A stretch of DNA of 38,369 nt, from NCBI GenBank assembly GCA_944389395.1, contig CALXME010000013.1, forward strand, positions 1 through 38,369. Direction: 5' to 3'. Positions within the stretch are counted from its first letter, which is position 1, and each line of letters opens with the position of its first letter. The notes under the pieces were generated by a model. It ran no database searches and was not told the origin of the DNA. It saw nothing but the letters and a program-made list of their open reading frames with translations. Below are positions 34,689-38,369 of this stretch, in pieces. Made by a program: the position numbers and the translations under genes. The DNA comes from an uncultured Clostridia bacterium. GTDB lineage: Bacteria > Bacillota > Clostridia > TANB77 > CAG-508.

Positions 34689-37600
34689 ATGTATTTAAAA
34701 AGATTAGAATTACAAGGATTTAAATCCTTTGCAGATAAAACAATATTAGAATTTATGCCAGGAATAACAAGTGTCATTGGACCAAATGGATCAGGAAAAA
34801 GTAATATAGCAGATGCCATTAGATGGATATTAGGAGAACAAAGCATGAAATCATTAAGAGGTTCTAAATCCATGGATGTCATATTTGCTGGAACACAAAA
34901 CAGAAAATCATTAGGATTTGCAGAAGCATCATTAGTATTTGATAATACAGATGGTACACTTCCAATAGAATATACAGAAGTCATTGTAACTAGAAAACTA
35001 TATAGAAGTGGAGAAACAGGATATTATATTAATAAAACACCATGTCGATTAAAAGATGTACTAGAACTATTCATGGATACAGGAATAGGAAAAGACGGAT
35101 ATTCTATTATAGGGCAAGGAAAAATAGATGAAATTTTAAGTAATAAATCAGAAGATAGAAGACATATTTTTGAAGAAGCAGCAGGAATTGTAAAATATAG
35201 AACAAGAAAAGCAGAAAGTGAAAAAAAACTAGAACATACCAAATTAAATCTACTAAGAATTAACGACATTTTAGCAGAAATAGAAACCAATATAGAACCT
35301 TTAAAAGCACAATCTGAAAAAGCAAAAAAATATTTAAATCTAAGAGAAGAACTAAAAAACATAGAAATAGGTTTATTTTTATATAACATACAAAAATATA
35401 AAACAGACTTAGAAGAAATTGTAAAAGAAGACGAAATCTATCAAACACAATGTAAAGATGAAGAAGGAAGACTTGAAAGAATAAAACAATTAAAAGAAGA
35501 ACTAAAAGAACAAATAGACGAAATAACAAATCAGATAGAAAACGTTTCTAATCTAGGATTTGAAAGTCAAAAAGAAATTGAAATGCTAAATTCAGATATC
35601 AATGTAGCAATCACAAGAATTCACAATAATAAAGAAAATAAAATAAGATATGAAACCGAAATACAAGACTTCCAAGAAAGAATAAAAGAATTGCAAGAAG
35701 AAATAAAACAAAAAGAAGAGAAAAAATTCAATTTAAAACAAAATAGAGAAAAATTTGCAACAGAGTTACAACAAAAAGAAGGAGAGCTAGCAAATATCAC
35801 AAAAAATTTATCAGAAAAAGAGCTAGAAATAGAAAAACAAAAACAACAAGTAGAGCAAAACACAGATAAAAAATACGAACTACAAACAGAGAACCATACA
35901 CAAGAAGCCAATTATGAAAATGATGAAAAAAGACAAAAACAAATTAAACAAGAAATAGCAACTCAAATTTCAGAATTAGACAGTACCAGATTAAAAAAAG
36001 AAGAAATTGCAAAAGACTTTTATGAAATAGAAAATAAAAGAAATAAAACTTTAAAAAGCCTAGAAGAAATGAATAAACAAAAAGAAGAAGCAAATCAAAA
36101 AATAAAAAATTATGATATGCAAATAAATACCTTAACAAATGAAATGAGAATGAAAGAATCTAGGTTAAAATTTTTAATAGAAACCGAAAAAGAAAAAGAA
36201 GGTTATATAAAAAGTGTAAAGTCTTTATTAAAAGACTGTGAAAATATCAAAGAATTAGGAAAAGGAATGCATGGAGTCTTAGCAAACAATATAGAAGTAC
36301 CAGAAGAATATCAAACTGCAATTGAAATGTGCTTAGGAGCAAGCCTACAAAATATTGTAACAGACACAGAAGAAGAAGCCAAAAAATTAGTAGAACATCT
36401 AAGAAAAAATAACTTAGGAAGAGCTTCATTTTTACCAATTACTTCTGTAAAAGGAAAAAAATTAGATAAAATAAAAGGTCATGAGCAAGGGGTAATAGGA
36501 ATTGCTTCAGACTTAATAAATTATGATAAAAAATATGAACAAATCGTATTAAATCTTTTAGGAAGAACTGTCATTGTAGATAACATGGACACAGCAGTTA
36601 AAGTAGCAAAACAAAATAATTATAATTTTAGGATTATTACACTACAAGGAGATGTTATCAACCCATCAGGAGCTATCACAGGAGGTTCAGTAACCAAAAA
36701 AACAGTAAATATCTTAGGAAGAGGAAAAGAAATTGAAAAATTAGAACAACAAGTAAAGGAATTAAAACAAAAAATAAAAAATATAGAAAAACAAAAACAA
36801 GATTATTTGGACTCTATCGAAAATACATTAGAAGCTGTTATGGGATTAGAAAAAGAATTACAAGAAATGGAAATTAGTTATGCAACACAAAAACAAAGAC
36901 TAGAATCCATAGAAGAAAATATTGCAAGAATAGAAAAGAGAATAGAAAAATTAAAAGAGGAAGATAAAAATTTAGAACAAGATAAAGAAGAAATCCAAAA
37001 GAAAAAGCAAGAAATAGAAGAAGAAATCAAAAATATCAATACCCATACAGAGGAACTAACAAAAATCATCACAGAATATGCAAATACAAATAAAGATACT
37101 CAAAAACAAATAGATGACTTAAATTTTGATATTACAAATTTAAAAATATCAGTATCTTCTTTTGATGAAAGTGAAGCATCTATGGATGAAATTCAAGAAA
37201 GAATTCAAACTGAAATAAATAATGCAACCAAAAGCATAGAAAACAAAACAAGACAAATAGAAGAAATAGCACAAGATAATTTTAATTTAGAAAAATCTAT
37301 AGAAGAAATTAAAGAAAAAATTGAAAAAATAAAAGAAGAAGTAAAAACAAGTTTTTCAAGAATAGAAGAATTAAAACAAGATAGAATTGAAAAAAATGAA
37401 AAATTACAAAAACAAGAAGAAGAAATCAATCAAAAATTTAAAACAATAGAAGATTTAAAAGCACAAATTGTAAAAATCGATGTAAGAAAAACAAAACTAG
37501 AAGAAGATATACAAAACATCATCAATAAAATGTGGGAAGAATATGAACTAACACCAAATGCAGTAACAGAATATCAAAAACCAGAAAATGTAGCATTAAC

Positions 37601-38234
37601 ACAAAAAAAAGTAAATGGATTAAGAAAAGAGATAAAAGAATTAGGAAGTGTCAATGTGGACTCTATAGAAGAATATAAAACTTTAAAAGAAAGATATGAC
37701 TTTATGTGTGAGCAAAGAGTTGATTTAGAAGACACAATGAATAAATTAAGAAAAATAATTACAGATATGACAAATATCATGAAAGAACAATTTAAAGAAC
37801 AATTTGCCTTAATTAATAAAAACTTTGGAGAAGTATTCAGAGAATTATTCGGTGGAGGAAATGCAAGTCTAACATTAACAGATGAAGAAAATATCTTAGA
37901 ATGTGGAATTGAAATTACAGTACAGCCACCAGGAAAAAAACTACAAAACATGATGTTATTATCAGGAGGCGAAAAAGCATTTACAGCAATAGCTTTATTA
38001 TTTGCTATCTTGAAAATAAATCCAGCACCATTTTGTGTATTAGATGAAATTGAAGCAGCATTAGATGATGTTAATGTATATCGTTATGCAGAATATTTAA
38101 AGAAATTTTCAAAACAGACACAGTTTTTAGTAATAACACATCGAAAAGGAACCATGGAAGCAGCAGATACTGTTTATGGTATTACAATGGAAGAAAACGG
38201 AATTTCTAAATTATTATCTATGAAAATGAAATAG
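34689..38234 (+). CDS. smc: Chromosome segregation protein SMC
   Basis: 1181 residues, normal for bacterial SMC. N-terminal ATPase half has LQGFKSFADKT and Walker A GPNGSGKSN (about 32-40). Two long coiled coils (about 170-510 and 670-1010) flank the hinge (about 520-665, with NPSGAITGGS). The C-terminal half has signature LLSGGEKAFTAIALLFAI and Walker B FCVLDEIEAALDD. It compacts and separates chromosomes with ScpA/ScpB. Ribosome binding site AAAGGTG. It is not linked to rnc as in many relatives; what follows is a repeat block up to the window edge. Confidence 0.98.
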   Translation: MYLKRLELQGFKSFADKTILEFMPGITSVIGPNGSGKSNIADAIRWILGEQSMKSLRGSKSMDVIFAGTQNRKSLGFAEASLVFDNTDGTLPIEYTEVIVTRKLYRSGETGYYINKTPCRLKDVLELFMDTGIGKDGYSIIGQGKIDEILSNKSEDRRHIFEEAAGIVKYRTRKAESEKKLEHTKLNLLRINDILAEIETNIEPLKAQSEKAKKYLNLREELKNIEIGLFLYNIQKYKTDLEEIVKEDEIYQTQCKDEEGRLERIKQLKEELKEQIDEITNQIENVSNLGFESQKEIEMLNSDINVAITRIHNNKENKIRYETEIQDFQERIKELQEEIKQKEEKKFNLKQNREKFATELQQKEGELANITKNLSEKELEIEKQKQQVEQNTDKKYELQTENHTQEANYENDEKRQKQIKQEIATQISELDSTRLKKEEIAKDFYEIENKRNKTLKSLEEMNKQKEEANQKIKNYDMQINTLTNEMRMKESRLKFLIETEKEKEGYIKSVKSLLKDCENIKELGKGMHGVLANNIEVPEEYQTAIEMCLGASLQNIVTDTEEEAKKLVEHLRKNNLGRASFLPITSVKGKKLDKIKGHEQGVIGIASDLINYDKKYEQIVLNLLGRTVIVDNMDTAVKVAKQNNYNFRIITLQGDVINPSGAITGGSVTKKTVNILGRGKEIEKLEQQVKELKQKIKNIEKQKQDYLDSIENTLEAVMGLEKELQEMEISYATQKQRLESIEENIARIEKRIEKLKEEDKNLEQDKEEIQKKKQEIEEEIKNINTHTEELTKIITEYANTNKDTQKQIDDLNFDITNLKISVSSFDESEASMDEIQERIQTEINNATKSIENKTRQIEEIAQDNFNLEKSIEEIKEKIEKIKEEVKTSFSRIEELKQDRIEKNEKLQKQEEEINQKFKTIEDLKAQIVKIDVRKTKLEEDIQNIINKMWEEYELTPNAVTEYQKPENVALTQKKVNGLRKEIKELGSVNVDSIEEYKTLKERYDFMCEQRVDLEDTMNKLRKIITDMTNIMKEQFKEQFALINKNFGEVFRELFGGGNASLTLTDEENILECGIEITVQPPGKKLQNMMLLSGGEKAFTAIALLFAILKINPAPFCVLDEIEAALDDVNVYRYAEYLKKFSKQTQFLVITHRKGTMEAADTVYGITMEENGISKLLSMKMK

Positions 38235-38332
38235 TTGGCATTGTTCCATGTTGGGTTGGCATTGTTGGCATTGGTTCCAGGTATGAGTTGGCATTGGTTC
38301 CAGGTATGGGTTGGCATTGGTTCCAGGTATGG
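38234..38332. repeat. 23-bp tandem repeats after smc
   Basis: Three consecutive 23-bp units (38264-38286, 38287-38309, 38310-38332) of the form GTTGGCATTGGTTCCAGGTA plus TGR, nearly identical, preceded by two partial units (38234-38263). Unit period is constant; there are no spacers as in CRISPR. Confidence 0.85.
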
Positions 38333-38369
38333 ATGCCAAATTTTTAACAAAAATTTGGCATCCATACCT
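38325..38369. repeat. Perfect 21-bp inverted repeat at the window end
   Basis: 38325-38345 pairs perfectly with 38349-38369 around a 3-base loop. The left arm begins inside the last tandem unit, so the right arm may start an inverted copy of the tandem array beyond the window. It could also act as the smc terminator. Confidence 0.8.

Noticed and set aside
38234..38369. CRISPR-like array
   Set aside because: The units are directly abutting with no spacers, and no cas genes are in the window.

Overview
The window is AT-rich (roughly 28% G+C by eye) and looks like a low-GC Firmicute of the Clostridia type. Pointers are the gene set (rnc, an Elp3-like radical SAM gene, smc, addB, mfd, SpoU and TrmL methyltransferases), strong GGAGG ribosome binding sites, TAA/TAG/TGA all used as stops, many sigma-A type promoters with exact 17-bp spacers, and a possible Spo0A box array. 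No species can be named from the sequence alone.

Layout. 1-2.1 kb is an accessory strip: a gene start cut by the window edge, tRNA-Gly and tRNA-Cys, a methyltransferase with a frameshifted start, an unannotated type I toxin-antitoxin pair, and a deoxyribosyltransferase-like gene. 2.2-5.1 kb (minus strand) holds a leucine-rich repeat fragment, a membrane-anchored protein and a G5/SH3/glucosaminidase cell-wall enzyme. 5.4-8.1 kb carries rnc, the radical SAM gene and a YitT transporter. 8.2-16.3 kb is a probable operon: ogg, addB, pgeF, an S66 carboxypeptidase, a family 4 uracil-DNA glycosylase and a gltD-like oxidoreductase. 16.3-18.2 kb has a HEXXH protein and a divergent coiled-coil protein. 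18.2-20.6 kb is leuS, followed by a 264-bp palindromic element. 21-29.2 kb is an HD hydrolase, topB, a small Cys-rich protein, mfd and two SPOUT methyltransferases. 29.2-34.6 kb is accessory: a 29-residue prepilin-like peptide, an Rpn nuclease, an ABC uptake operon, an XRE regulator and a G+C-richer orphan. smc and a tandem-repeat/palindrome block end the window.

The strongest observation is translational. Three genes (uracil-DNA glycosylase, mfd, ABC permease) are each split by one extra base, always a C directly before a conserved GGA glycine codon, so the zero frame reads CGG and the rest of the gene lies in +1. Removing that C restores a full-length, otherwise undamaged protein each time. 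By my manual scan CGG is otherwise absent in frame from all native genes here; four more CGG codons occur, all in two small G+C-richer genes, and those are followed by C or G, never A. This fits +1 frameshifting at CGGA, although a systematic sequence artefact must be excluded.

Other notable items: the type I toxin-antitoxin locus; two copies of an apparently unclassified structured element with compensatory base changes and an invariant loop; a REP-like insertion separating a ribosome binding site from its gene; and an expanded ATT microsatellite inside an LRR.
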